NCBI GenBank assembly: GCA_905182995.1
Contig: CAJJDP010000049.1
Location: 443,286-507,285 of the forward strand
Origin: Paramecium octaurelia
Lineage: Eukaryota; Ciliophora; Oligohymenophorea; Peniculida; Parameciidae
Length of the DNA: 64,000 nucleotides
Direction: 5' to 3'
Shown here: piece after piece, positions 24,092-35,128 of the stretch
Layout of the letters: every line of letters starts with the position of its first letter
How positions within the stretch are numbered: the first letter of the stretch is position 1
Notes under the pieces: model-generated
Database searches by the model: none
Seen by the model: only the letters and a program-made list of their open reading frames with translations
What the model was told of the DNA's origin: nothing
Translations under genes and position numbers: made by a program

Positions 24092-24365
24092 ATCGTATAT
24101 AATAATTGTATAAATGTAAAATAATATTATATATGTTTGTGCAATTTAAATTATTATATTGGATTCTTAAATTTATTTATTATTATTATAATTAAATTTA
24201 TACTTAATAATTCAATTCATTGAGTCCTAGTTAAGTAATTCAAACTTAAAACGAGTTTTATTTATGATTATAAATAATCAACTTGAAAATTAAATTGTGT
24301 TATCTAGTAAATTTGGCATTATTTGTACACCATAAATGATTAATTAAATTTTTCATCAATTCTAC
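24092..24365. other. AT-rich intergenic region
   Basis: About 270 bases, almost only A and T with long TTTATT stretches. It holds the 3' end of the zinc finger gene and the promoter of the channel gene. No ORF, hairpin or repeat stands out. Confidence 0.6.
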
Positions 24366-26760
24366 ATGTACGCCTTCAGAAAACATGCTGCCCTAAATAA
24401 GAAAAAACTTAATGCAGAATCATTTTCGTTTGTGATGCCAAAATTAAATGTCAATTCAGTAAATGAAGACCCCACAGCTTCTCTGTTAGAGCAAGACAAA
24501 CTGCCGATCTCAAAGAATTAGTTTGCGAATGAATCCGTAATGATGGGATTAATATCAAGATCCTTAATCAATTAGAGTAGAAGGTGGGTGTGTAGAGAGA
24601 ATAGCCGTAGATAAATGTACAAGAATGGGGAATTTAGTTGAGTAATCATCTTAAATTAATTGACGATAAAAGTAGTCATTGGATTAAGAACAAATATACA
24701 AAAAACGCAATTGAGATCATAAATAAACAGAAATTCTCCACAATAGAGAATGAAAAATCGTAATTGAAGAATTAATGGATTCTGAGATTTTTGTAAGAAT
24801 ATTTTTAATTAATTACAGTTCCAAATTTTCAGTTATTGAACCGACATCAAACTGGCTAAATTTATGGAGTATATTCATGTCTGTGTGCTTATTAGCGTAT
24901 TTTTACTTTCTTATGATAAATTTATATTTTTCTAAAAATGAGGGAGATTAGGAATGGTACTGGGATTAATGGAAATAAGGATATACAGGTTGGCTAAATA
25001 TGTTTTATACCCTTTGTATGACATTAGACATTCTAATAGAAATGCATGTATCATATTTTGAAAGGGGGGAATATGTAAAAAACAAAAAGTAGGTGTACAT
25101 AAATTATTTGAAAACTGGGTTTTTCTTTGACTTTATTCCACTTTTTGTTTTATACCTTTGTCTCATATCAGAGTAAGTGAACGAGTCAACAATCATCAGA
25201 TATTTCTTCTTTTTAAAATTCTATAAATTGTCAATTTATGATTAAAGATTTTAGGAAAGAGTGTAATTGCATAGAAAATCAAAAACCATATATTTGATAT
25301 TTAAGATAATTGTTGAGATTCTAATTATTGTCCAATTGAATGCTGCTTTGTTCTATAGAGCAGGAATTTACATGTATGACATGAAGTAAGAAGATGAGGA
25401 TAATTTTAATTGGGGCACATGGTTAGAGAATGATATGTTTAATGGTGAAATTTACAGTAAGTCATTGTAATCCCAATATTTCTTATCACTGTATTGGTCT
25501 GTGGCAACGTTGACAACTGTCTCATATGGCGACATCACTCCAGCAAACCCTCTTGAAATTCTCATTAGTACTATGGCTATGTTAATAGCTATCTTTTTGT
25601 TCGCATTGAATGTGCAGACTATCTAAGAAGTGTACTTGGAATATAAGGCAAGTAAGAAAAAGTTTTAGAAGTAAATTAATTTGTAATATTAATAAGACAT
25701 CTTATAGCTATCAATAGATTTATGAGAGATAAGTAGATTTCTGTGTCATTATAGGCTAAAATTAGAAAATATTTGGATCACATATGGGATAAGTAAAGAG
25801 CAAGAGAGTAGAAGTTAGAATAGGTGGTTATAGGTTCATTAGCCCCGTCTTTAAGATAAGAATTAATGTTTGAATCCTACGGGATGGATCTAATTAAGAT
25901 ACCATGGATGAGCGATAATTTTACATTTGAATTTATCAAGGAATTATCGGAAGAATTAAGAGAAGTCTATTTTGCAGCTGATGAAACAATCTTTCTCGAT
26001 AAAGAGGCAGTTCATGATGATTACTCATTTTATATTGTGAAAGAGGGCCAAGTTGATTTATTTATTAATAGCAGTAGTGCAACCTAACCTTTGGTTGCTC
26101 ATTTGAAAAGTGGGGCAGTCTTTGGGCAATATTCCTTCATTACTGGGGATGGAAGATAATGTTCTGCCAAAACCAGGACCCAAACTACTTTATATCAAGT
26201 GAATCGGACAACTTTTATCAATACCTTACTGAAGTTTGAAGCAGACTATGAAAGATATTGTTAATTGAAAGATTTAGTTATGTTGGGCAAAAGATATGAT
26301 TTATTGGTAAGATTTCACATCTATTGGTGTAGCAATTGAGTTGTTTTACTTGCAATTTGGCTGATCATATGAGTAATTGTTGTCCATTGACTCATTTCAC
26401 CTTTGAATCTTAAAAGAATGTTATGGGTTCTTAGATTGTCAAAAATGAATACAAATAATAAGACAGAACAAAGGCAAAAAGAAGAAAAGCAAAATAAAAA
26501 AATATTATTGTAAATGCAGATGAATTTGAAATTGATGAAGCACAGTTAAGTGAACTTCAATAATAATATGTTGAAAAACCAAATGATAGTTATGACATTG
26601 ATAAAGTTCATAGTTTTAAATATTACTTTCCTAGCTAGAATATTGACACCTTCTATTTTAATCAAATGAGGTATCCTTCAATTAATACTTTAGAAATATT
26701 TCATTAAACCATAAGAAGTATTTTACGCCTCCGCTACGACATTAGATAGTACCGAAATGA
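24366..26760 (+). CDS. cyclic-nucleotide-gated type potassium channel
   Basis: A 749-residue channel; six introns close the frame: 24537-24559 (23), 24793-24818 (26), 25683-25707 (25), 25733-25754 (22), 26307-26332 (26) and 26671-26693 (23). Parts in order are a cytosolic N-terminus, membrane region with S1-S6 (e.g. WLNMFYTLCMTLDILIEM, FFFDFIPLFVLYLCL, IFKIIVEILIIVQL), and the pore LYWSVATLTTVSYGDITP, whose SYGD (position of GYGD) is the potassium filter region with Ser in place of Gly. After S6 comes the C-linker (QAKIRKYLDHIWDKQRA) and a cyclic-nucleotide-binding domain (ELREVYFAADETIF ... IVKEGQVDLFI ... GAVFGQYSF). The voltage sensor S4 is weakly charged. It most resembles the ciliate CNG/KCNH-like channels of cilia. 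The C-terminus ends PPLRHQIVPK. Confidence 0.88.
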
Positions 26761-26797
26761 TACAAAATATATTCTTAATATTAATTAATAAATATAA

Positions 26798-27184
26798 ATG
26801 GGGAATGGATAATGTTGCAAAAGAGTTGAGAGAGTCGAAACTTTAGAAGTTGATAACAGTCCACCTTAAAATACGAAACATGCTTCACCATTCGAAGAGC
26901 CATAACAAATGGTTTCGTCCTCTGATTCAGAAGAGGAATATCAGCCTCAGAAGCATCAGTTTGGAGTATTTAAGGAGAGACACAAATCCTCTTAGCTATC
27001 AACTGGTCCACAATATTCTTTTTAAACTCTACCATCTGAATAATAATTCTCCAATTTTGTGACCTTCCAAGCTATTCCATCTCAGTAAGGAATTCATAAT
27101 AATGTATTCTCCAAATTCCAAAAAGAGATGAATCAGTTTGCAAATAAGGAAACCAAAAATTAAAAGAACTTGAAAAAATAATGA
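26798..27184 (+). CDS. small acylated protein (MGNGQCC)
   Basis: A 128-residue single-exon protein beginning MGNGQCCKRVERVETLEVD. Gly2 with a downstream Asn/Gly/Cys pattern is a typical N-myristoylation site, and the two cysteines could be palmitoylated, so it probably sits on the inner face of a membrane. After this the sequence is Ser/Glu-rich (VSSSDSEEEYQPQKHQ) and Gln/Pro-rich, with no other domain. It lies 37 bases downstream of the channel stop codon; membrane signalling or ciliary function is conceivable but not shown. The 3' part (26892 on) is repeated at 28434 by an assembly artefact. Confidence 0.75.
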
Positions 27185-28432
27185 ATGTATTGTAATATTT
27201 GTTAAACTTATAAATCAAAATTTAATTAAAATTATTCAATTTTAGATATTAAGAAATTTCCAATTTAAATTACCTATTCAAATCTGAAAAATGTTAGTAT
27301 TTTTTATTCAAATTAACCAAAATAATCACAAATATTTTATATAATATCTCAAGGCTCTAATTTTTTCCACAGAATTGGATTGTTACATAAAATACTCTTT
27401 GATGTTTAACTTCGGTTGCTATTTCAACATTCTCAACAGTTTCAAAGCCTCCATGATATGATTTATTTGCAATAATATTAATTCCTTTTATCCCAGTCTA
27501 TAGTTCAGTGCAAAATACTCTTCACATGTTAAATTATTTTAATTCAAATTTAAATCTTCTTAATATGGGGATTTGAATCTAATTTAATTTTAATGTACCT
27601 CTATGCAAGATATGAAAGTAACTTTAAGGTGAAATCAAAAACCTGGATTTCAAAATCAATTGAAATTGGTATAGTTAATAAAATTGAATTTGCATCCTAT
27701 CCAATATAATAGGCCATTAAAAAGAGTCTAACATAAATGATTAAATCTAAATCTAAATCTAAATGAGAACATACCTTCTTATAATTTTGAGCCCTTCAAT
27801 TTGATTTCCCTACTCAATTGATTGATTGGAACTCCGTTGATTTACCCCAATTTTAGATGATTATTATTCACTATGTCGGTGACAATAATCTTAGAGTAGA
27901 TTTAGTCATTCATAGCCATAGGTTCTGGATTGAGCCATAACTTAATAAATAAATGATATAACATACCCTAAGATTGAATGAATTATACTTATTATTATTC
28001 ATTGTGAACCCATACCACAACAATAAGAATCTATTATTTCTTCTACCATAGAATGTATAAATCTATTCTCCCTATTGAATTTAACCTGCTGTTGTGATAC
28101 AAAAATAAACTTAATCATCTTCATCATTATACCAATCGAAATCCTTCTCTGAATCATCACTACTTTCTGAACTGTCTTAATCTTTCTCCGGCTCTTCTTC
28201 AAAAGTCCTCTTGCCCTTAATTTAAATATTCGATTGTGTTTGTTTATATTATGCATTCTTGGGAATCAGACTAGTAATAATATCCTAGCATTTTTAAGTG
28301 TATTATTAATCTAACTTCATATTCTTTTCTTATAAAATCTTAAGTTCTTTCTTTCTTATCTAAGAGAGCTTGTCTACCTTATCTTCATCTTCTGAGTCGG
28401 TATCATTGTCCTCTGATTAAGAAGATGATTCA
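26892..28432. repeat. contig overlap, first copy
   Basis: This 1541-base stretch recurs base for base, as far as I compared, at 28434-29974 (offset 1542). The second copy starts right after the single N at 28433 and the first ends right before it, exactly what two overlapping contigs placed end to end would give. It contains the 3' part of the MGNGQCC gene and the 3' part of the SET gene. Confidence 0.9.
27326..28432 (-). pseudogene. duplicated 3' part of the SET-domain gene (assembly artefact)
   Basis: The same C-terminal SET-domain and substrate-binding coding sequence as 28868-29974, cut off at the N at 28433. Sequence and intron positions are unchanged (offset 1542), so there is no sign of decay. 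I regard it as an unmerged contig end rather than a real pseudogene. Confidence 0.88.
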
Positions 28433-28433
28433 N

Positions 28434-28726
28434 TCGAAGAGCCATAACAAATGGTTTCGTCCTCTGATTCAGAAGAGGAATATCAGCCTCAGAAGCATCA
28501 GTTTGGAGTATTTAAGGAGAGACACAAATCCTCTTAGCTATCAACTGGTCCACAATATTCTTTTTAAACTCTACCATCTGAATAATAATTCTCCAATTTT
28601 GTGACCTTCCAAGCTATTCCATCTCAGTAAGGAATTCATAATAATGTATTCTCCAAATTCCAAAAAGAGATGAATCAGTTTGCAAATAAGGAAACCAAAA
28701 ATTAAAAGAACTTGAAAAAATAATGA
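28434..28726 (+). pseudogene. duplicated 3' part of the MGNGQCC gene (assembly artefact)
   Basis: An identical copy of 26892-27184 lacking the first 94 bases, starting at the base after the N. It has no start codon of its own. Confidence 0.88.
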
Positions 28727-28867
28727 ATGTATTGTAATATTTGTTAAACTTATAAATCAAAATTTAATTAAAATTATTCAATTTTAGATATTAAGAAATT
28801 TCCAATTTAAATTACCTATTCAAATCTGAAAAATGTTAGTATTTTTTATTCAAATTAACCAAAATAA

Positions 28868-30943
28868 TCACAAATATTTTATATAATATCTCAAGGCTCT
28901 AATTTTTTCCACAGAATTGGATTGTTACATAAAATACTCTTTGATGTTTAACTTCGGTTGCTATTTCAACATTCTCAACAGTTTCAAAGCCTCCATGATA
29001 TGATTTATTTGCAATAATATTAATTCCTTTTATCCCAGTCTATAGTTCAGTGCAAAATACTCTTCACATGTTAAATTATTTTAATTCAAATTTAAATCTT
29101 CTTAATATGGGGATTTGAATCTAATTTAATTTTAATGTACCTCTATGCAAGATATGAAAGTAACTTTAAGGTGAAATCAAAAACCTGGATTTCAAAATCA
29201 ATTGAAATTGGTATAGTTAATAAAATTGAATTTGCATCCTATCCAATATAATAGGCCATTAAAAAGAGTCTAACATAAATGATTAAATCTAAATCTAAAT
29301 CTAAATGAGAACATACCTTCTTATAATTTTGAGCCCTTCAATTTGATTTCCCTACTCAATTGATTGATTGGAACTCCGTTGATTTACCCCAATTTTAGAT
29401 GATTATTATTCACTATGTCGGTGACAATAATCTTAGAGTAGATTTAGTCATTCATAGCCATAGGTTCTGGATTGAGCCATAACTTAATAAATAAATGATA
29501 TAACATACCCTAAGATTGAATGAATTATACTTATTATTATTCATTGTGAACCCATACCACAACAATAAGAATCTATTATTTCTTCTACCATAGAATGTAT
29601 AAATCTATTCTCCCTATTGAATTTAACCTGCTGTTGTGATACAAAAATAAACTTAATCATCTTCATCATTATACCAATCGAAATCCTTCTCTGAATCATC
29701 ACTACTTTCTGAACTGTCTTAATCTTTCTCCGGCTCTTCTTCAAAAGTCCTCTTGCCCTTAATTTAAATATTCGATTGTGTTTGTTTATATTATGCATTC
29801 TTGGGAATCAGACTAGTAATAATATCCTAGCATTTTTAAGTGTATTATTAATCTAACTTCATATTCTTTTCTTATAAAATCTTAAGTTCTTTCTTTCTTA
29901 TCTAAGAGAGCTTGTCTACCTTATCTTCATCTTCTGAGTCGGTATCATTGTCCTCTGATTAAGAAGATGATTCAAAATCCAACTCCCATGCTTGTTTTTC
30001 CTTCCAAAGTTGCAACACATTGTAATTAATTTAATTAATTTTATCTCTGCTTGTTTGCCCTTCAAATTCATGAACTAACAATTGTTTATTGGTTTAGATG
30101 TAGGCTTCTTGTGAATTTCTGATTGAGTATTTTGGATCAATTTTGAAATCAAGTTCCAGCAATTTCAAATCAATCCTTTCTCTTTTAAGAGTGTATCTAT
30201 TATTGGGCTGACCATTTTATTCGATTGATCTGTTAACTAAATGATATGTAGCAGGATTAGTATTAGAATGATTCAGCATATCAGCCATTGGTACTAAACT
30301 TGTGGATGGCAGTGTCCAGCCAAAACAACGAGTCATCACAAATTCGTTACTCCAATAGAACATGTCTTTGTGTTCTTCTGTTAGACTACCAAAATATTGG
30401 GGGTACTTGTTCATTAACCCTTTAAATTTATACCAAGATTTATCCATCTCAGCTTAGATATACATGAATTCATCAATTAGGGATTGATCCTATAAATTGA
30501 ATAGGTCTCTATTTCTCCATTCAAACATAGTATGTTGTTCTACTACATTCAAATAAGGATACCAAAATGACTTCTCTCCTTATAATTTATGATAAAATAT
30601 GTAAAGTGCTATAGGGTACAACTTATTTCATACCCAAACAATTGAATTCAGCATCCGCAGTAATCTAATCATCAAAAAATTGTTTATGAGTCTTGAACAT
30701 ATCACTCAATTCACTTTTCAATACTTTATGATGACTTATTATCAATTTGTTTGGTATTGCAATAATTACCTTATTAGCGGGAATATTCATTTTTGCACTA
30801 ACTCCAGTATAACCTTAAGCTCCAAAAGCAGATGGATACTAAACTTCATCGGATATCAAGGCACCATTTTCTTTGCACCATTTTATGAATAGAATGTATT
30901 TTTCTTTGTTGCACAATTCTGTAGTTTTTAATGAATTAAACAT
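28868..30943 (-). CDS. SET-domain methyltransferase, SETD3/Rubisco-LSMT type, with acidic insertion
   Basis: A 658-residue minus-strand gene; introns 30609-30633 (25), 29483-29508 (26), 29289-29316 (28) and 29121-29140 (20) give a clean frame. The first SET half begins near residue 30 (FGAQGYTGVSAKMNIPANK), followed by GEKSFWYPYLNVV. The I-SET/post part has RCFGWTLPSTSLVPMADMLN with the NHS motif. An unusual 150-residue acidic, coiled insertion (ESSSQSEDNDTDSEDEDK ... EEEPEKDQDSSESSDDSE-type) separates this from the second SET half, YFCITTAGQIQQGEQIYTFYG, and LLLWYGF. Family members methylate non-histone proteins such as actin (SETD3) or Rubisco. C-terminal helices (QEDLNLNQNNLTCEEYF) match the Rubisco LSMT substrate-binding domain. 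S-adenosylmethionine-dependent activity is inferred from the intact motifs. Confidence 0.88.
29289..29306 (-). repeat. triple ATTTAG hexamer forming alternative 3' splice sites
   Basis: Three tandem hexamers (CTAAAT on the plus strand) lie at the 3' end of a 28-nt intron of the SET gene. Each unit ends in TAG, so acceptors would give introns of 16, 22 or 28 nt; only the 28-nt version was checked to keep the frame. The 22- and 28-nt versions differ by two codons, so they would be in frame with each other. The same motif appears at 27747-27764 in the artefact copy. Confidence 0.75.
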
Positions 30944-31175
30944 AAATAATTAAAATTTACAATTTATTATAAAATTTTTGTTTAAATTTCATTCATTTCA
31001 AGATCAACGATAATATGAGTATAACTCAGAATGCGTGGAAATGCATTGCTATTTTCCATTTAATGGAATTGATAGAATTTTTAGAATAGAACCAAAATTA
31101 TCAACTAACTAAACTGGATTCTTAATTAAATTAATAATTAATTTGATTGGAAAACTGAAAAATGTTCATTTTCTT
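30944..31175. other. intergenic region between divergent genes
   Basis: The spacer holds a plus-strand reading frame from 31014 (MSITQNAWKCIAIFHL) that ends at a TGA around 31140 and has no good continuation, so I leave it out as a gene. It otherwise serves the divergent SET gene and the gene at 31176. Confidence 0.4.
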
Positions 31176-32016
31176 ATGAATTAAAACAGTATTTTGATAA
31201 TTTTAATTAGTTATAAATTAAATAGTACAAGACATATAGACAAAAGAGGATGAAGATGGGAAGAAAACTAAAAGTGTAACATTTTGTTTTGATAAAAACA
31301 TTATCCACTCTATTTACAAGTGTCCATCTGAGTATTTGAGTAAGAAAAAGAGAAGACAACTAAGCAGAAAAATCTCAAGTTCAATTAAGGGTAGATACTT
31401 CGATGATTAGACATCCTCTGATGAAGAAACTAGAAACTATTCAGATCTTGAGGAGTATGAACACTTCTACAGCATAATTGAATGGAAAAATCTCTCAGAA
31501 GAATCTTCTTTAAAAATGACTCCCAATAATTTGAATGATGTTATAAATTCAAAAAATTTCAATGATTTTAAAGATGGGAACACACAAAATCCCAAATCAT
31601 GTCTCAAATAGATCAAAAAATTAGACATTCTTTCTTAATTCGACGAGTTGAAGAAGTAAGATTAAAACGATGATTTACAAACTGAAATTAGTTCTTAAAA
31701 AAATTTAAATAAAGAGAATCTTTAAAATGACAAATATATCATTGTGAGCAAATTCAAAGAACATTAGGAGGAGGATGAGGAAGAAGTAACAAAATTAAGC
31801 ATATCATAGATATCTATCAATCTTGATGATTTGGATGAATTCTAATGTACTTATAAGGAATAGAGATCATAAGACATTTCGGTTTTCGATTAAGTGAGGA
31901 AAAAAATAGATTTCAAATCAGCATTTAAGATTATTGATAAATAGAGATTGCAATTTATTTATAATAACAATCAAGCAGATTTGGCCAAAACTTCATATTT
32001 ATTCATTTCCTATTGA
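31176..32016 (+). CDS. acidic hypothetical protein with PP1-docking-like motif
   Basis: A 272-residue protein, two exons, intron 31189-31210 (22 nt). It begins MNQNIINQIVQDIQTKEDED and includes KSVTF within TKSVTFCFDKNIIHSIYKC, which matches the RVxF-type docking motif of protein phosphatase 1 regulators ([R/K]-x-[V/I]-x-F). The rest is Ser/Asp/Glu-rich, with runs such as EEDEEEVTKLSISQISI, and is mostly disordered. This fits a PP1 inhibitor or targeting subunit, but it is inferred from one short motif and could be chance. Its 3' end runs 28 bases up to, or overlaps, the converging RING gene. Copies at 33509-34298 and 35764-35842 are assembly artefacts. Confidence 0.6.
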
Positions 32017-33480
32017 AGAGGTTTCATAGTTTCATCTAGAATTTTCATTTATTCTTATATGTTATATATTTTTACAGTTATGGCCTTACTTCTATCCACA
32101 ATAGTCTAAAGTCCTTAATTAACTTCATCTAACTACAATGACATGAATATTGAAATTACATTATTTTAGAGCATGGCTTATTTTGAGATAATCATCTCCC
32201 TCTCTGATTGCAAAGATCCAACCTTCCTTTCCAATTCCACTAATTCATTTTTCAATTCTTTAGTTTAGATTTGCAGCTGCTATTTCTCCTATTCAAGAAT
32301 ATCGCATCTCAGTTTAAACATTCTGTATTGATTGGTGAAAGCATTATCTTTGGGCATCGTTGCGTGTTCTTGAACTGCCATTTATTCTGTTTATTTTGGA
32401 ATCTGCTATTTTTGTTCAGCAAAAGTGCAGATTAAATTTTATAAACCCAAATTAATTGCATGTGCACTTATTTTTGACCTGCAGAGACTGCATTTCTAGA
32501 TTCTTAGCTTTGTCCCGTCTAAAACGCAAGATTTACAAAATGAATGTCCACATGGAAATAATAAGATGGGAGAATACTAAGGAGGTACCATGAGTTCAAA
32601 GCAAATTGCACAAGTTTATTATTCCACCATCTAGCACACTTTGCTTTCAAGATTATTTTTGCTTTGACTTCCAAAAGCTCTTTCTGCAATCTTATAAGTC
32701 AATTAAGCCAAGTAATCTTAATTTTGGTGATCAATTCTAAAAAGATCATTAAATATGATGAATTACCCTTGACTATCGAGTATTTTCTTTAACTCCAGGG
32801 AAGCTTTCCAATTTTGTAAAGATTAAAGTCTTGCTTCGTTGGCCATAATAGTAAATATTTATATTTATTTGTTTTTATTATAAAATTTGAATTAAGGATA
32901 GAATTTAAACATTTTACAAAGACATGTTTATTTGATAATATTATTCTGAACGTTGATATGATATGTAAATTAAGCAAGCTTAGGTTCCTATTAATTATGT
33001 TAGTATTTGAGAGAAAAAAGGAATGACCTTTGTTTTTTTAATATTTTTAATTAATTAAATTAACAGTTCGAAACATTAATTATTTTGAATTTTAATATGA
33101 CTACAAATATTCAAGTGATATGTCGATTTAGACCTCCCATTCCTGGATAGGTTGAAAGCTAAATCTACTTCGCAGATGAAAGAAGTGTTCTCATAGAAAA
33201 CCAACAATTCAATTTCGATCATATATTCCATCCAGGAAAATAAATTGATGTATTTAAGGTGGCAGCAGAGCCAGTAATATAAGGAGTCTTAGAGGGATTC
33301 AATGGGACTGTGGTAGCTTATGGCTAAACTGGATCTGGAAAGACTCATACGATGGAAGGGACGACTGGAGATGATTAAGGAATAATAAAAAGAATGGTCA
33401 ATACAGTGTTTGATTATATTGAAGCCAGTCCGGATTATGTAGAGTACCGAATAAAAATATCAGTGACAGAGTTGTACATG
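31227..33480. repeat. contig overlap block, first copy
   Basis: The segment recurs at 33509-35762 (offset 2282). From 31938 on it also recurs at 35764-37333 (offset 3826). All three copies agree wherever I compared them, and the copies start and end exactly at the N bases 33508 and 35763. Confidence 0.9.
32045..32846 (-). CDS. RING finger protein with coiled coil
   Basis: A 250-residue protein if introns 32133-32159 (27 nt) and 32054-32075 (22 nt) are removed. The RING motif lies at residues about 81-133: QTCAICFELM ... LLFPCGHSFCKSCVLD ... KCSLCRSKIS, with the C3HC4 order of cysteines and His in CGHSF. A coiled coil (LEQEKQQLQIQTKELKNEL, LERKVGSLQSE) follows. The protein is a probable E3 ubiquitin ligase; targets are unknown. 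If the second intron is not spliced, translation continues to TGA 31971 and overlaps the plus-strand gene by 46 bases, so the C-terminus is uncertain. The identical copies at 34327 and 35871 are artefacts. Confidence 0.78.
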
Positions 33481-33507
33481 GAAAAAGTGAGAGACTTACA
33501 AAACATC
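33097..33507 (+). pseudogene. truncated kinesin copy (assembly artefact)
   Basis: The first 411 bases of the kinesin motor gene ([17 protein letters not shown] onward) stop at the N at 33508. It is identical to the start of the complete gene at 36923. Confidence 0.88.
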
Positions 33508-33508
33508 N

Positions 33509-34298
33509 ACAAGACATATAGACAAAAGAGGATGAAGATGGGAAGAAAACTAAAAGTGTAACATTTTGTTTTGATAAAAACATTATCCACTCTATTTACA
33601 AGTGTCCATCTGAGTATTTGAGTAAGAAAAAGAGAAGACAACTAAGCAGAAAAATCTCAAGTTCAATTAAGGGTAGATACTTCGATGATTAGACATCCTC
33701 TGATGAAGAAACTAGAAACTATTCAGATCTTGAGGAGTATGAACACTTCTACAGCATAATTGAATGGAAAAATCTCTCAGAAGAATCTTCTTTAAAAATG
33801 ACTCCCAATAATTTGAATGATGTTATAAATTCAAAAAATTTCAATGATTTTAAAGATGGGAACACACAAAATCCCAAATCATGTCTCAAATAGATCAAAA
33901 AATTAGACATTCTTTCTTAATTCGACGAGTTGAAGAAGTAAGATTAAAACGATGATTTACAAACTGAAATTAGTTCTTAAAAAAATTTAAATAAAGAGAA
34001 TCTTTAAAATGACAAATATATCATTGTGAGCAAATTCAAAGAACATTAGGAGGAGGATGAGGAAGAAGTAACAAAATTAAGCATATCATAGATATCTATC
34101 AATCTTGATGATTTGGATGAATTCTAATGTACTTATAAGGAATAGAGATCATAAGACATTTCGGTTTTCGATTAAGTGAGGAAAAAAATAGATTTCAAAT
34201 CAGCATTTAAGATTATTGATAAATAGAGATTGCAATTTATTTATAATAACAATCAAGCAGATTTGGCCAAAACTTCATATTTATTCATTTCCTATTGA
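33509..34298 (+). pseudogene. duplicate of the PP1-motif gene lacking its start (artefact)
   Basis: It equals 31227-32016; the first exon is missing because the contig begins inside the gene. Confidence 0.88.
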
Positions 34299-34326
34299 AG
34301 AGGTTTCATAGTTTCATCTAGAATTT

Positions 34327-35128
34327 TCATTTATTCTTATATGTTATATATTTTTACAGTTATGGCCTTACTTCTATCCACAATAGTCTAAAGTCCTTAA
34401 TTAACTTCATCTAACTACAATGACATGAATATTGAAATTACATTATTTTAGAGCATGGCTTATTTTGAGATAATCATCTCCCTCTCTGATTGCAAAGATC
34501 CAACCTTCCTTTCCAATTCCACTAATTCATTTTTCAATTCTTTAGTTTAGATTTGCAGCTGCTATTTCTCCTATTCAAGAATATCGCATCTCAGTTTAAA
34601 CATTCTGTATTGATTGGTGAAAGCATTATCTTTGGGCATCGTTGCGTGTTCTTGAACTGCCATTTATTCTGTTTATTTTGGAATCTGCTATTTTTGTTCA
34701 GCAAAAGTGCAGATTAAATTTTATAAACCCAAATTAATTGCATGTGCACTTATTTTTGACCTGCAGAGACTGCATTTCTAGATTCTTAGCTTTGTCCCGT
34801 CTAAAACGCAAGATTTACAAAATGAATGTCCACATGGAAATAATAAGATGGGAGAATACTAAGGAGGTACCATGAGTTCAAAGCAAATTGCACAAGTTTA
34901 TTATTCCACCATCTAGCACACTTTGCTTTCAAGATTATTTTTGCTTTGACTTCCAAAAGCTCTTTCTGCAATCTTATAAGTCAATTAAGCCAAGTAATCT
35001 TAATTTTGGTGATCAATTCTAAAAAGATCATTAAATATGATGAATTACCCTTGACTATCGAGTATTTTCTTTAACTCCAGGGAAGCTTTCCAATTTTGTA
35101 AAGATTAAAGTCTTGCTTCGTTGGCCAT
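34327..35128 (-). pseudogene. second RING protein copy (artefact)
   Basis: Identical to 32045-32846 (offset 2282), complete and intact. It is labelled as a duplicate so it will not be counted as a paralogue. Confidence 0.85.

Larger units (their letters stand above)
28434..29974. repeat. contig overlap, second copy
   Basis: Duplicate of 26892-28432; continues uninterrupted into unique sequence at 29975, so this copy belongs to the contig that carries the full SET gene. Confidence 0.9.

Noticed and set aside
27747..27764. Tandem hexamer as a possible telomere remnant
   Set aside because: The unit CTAAAT does not match the Paramecium telomere pattern (C4A2/C3A3), and it sits inside an intron of the SET gene copy.
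33398..33641. Minus-strand frames crossing the N at 33508
   Set aside because: They span an assembly break and lie antisense to the kinesin and PP1-motif genes.
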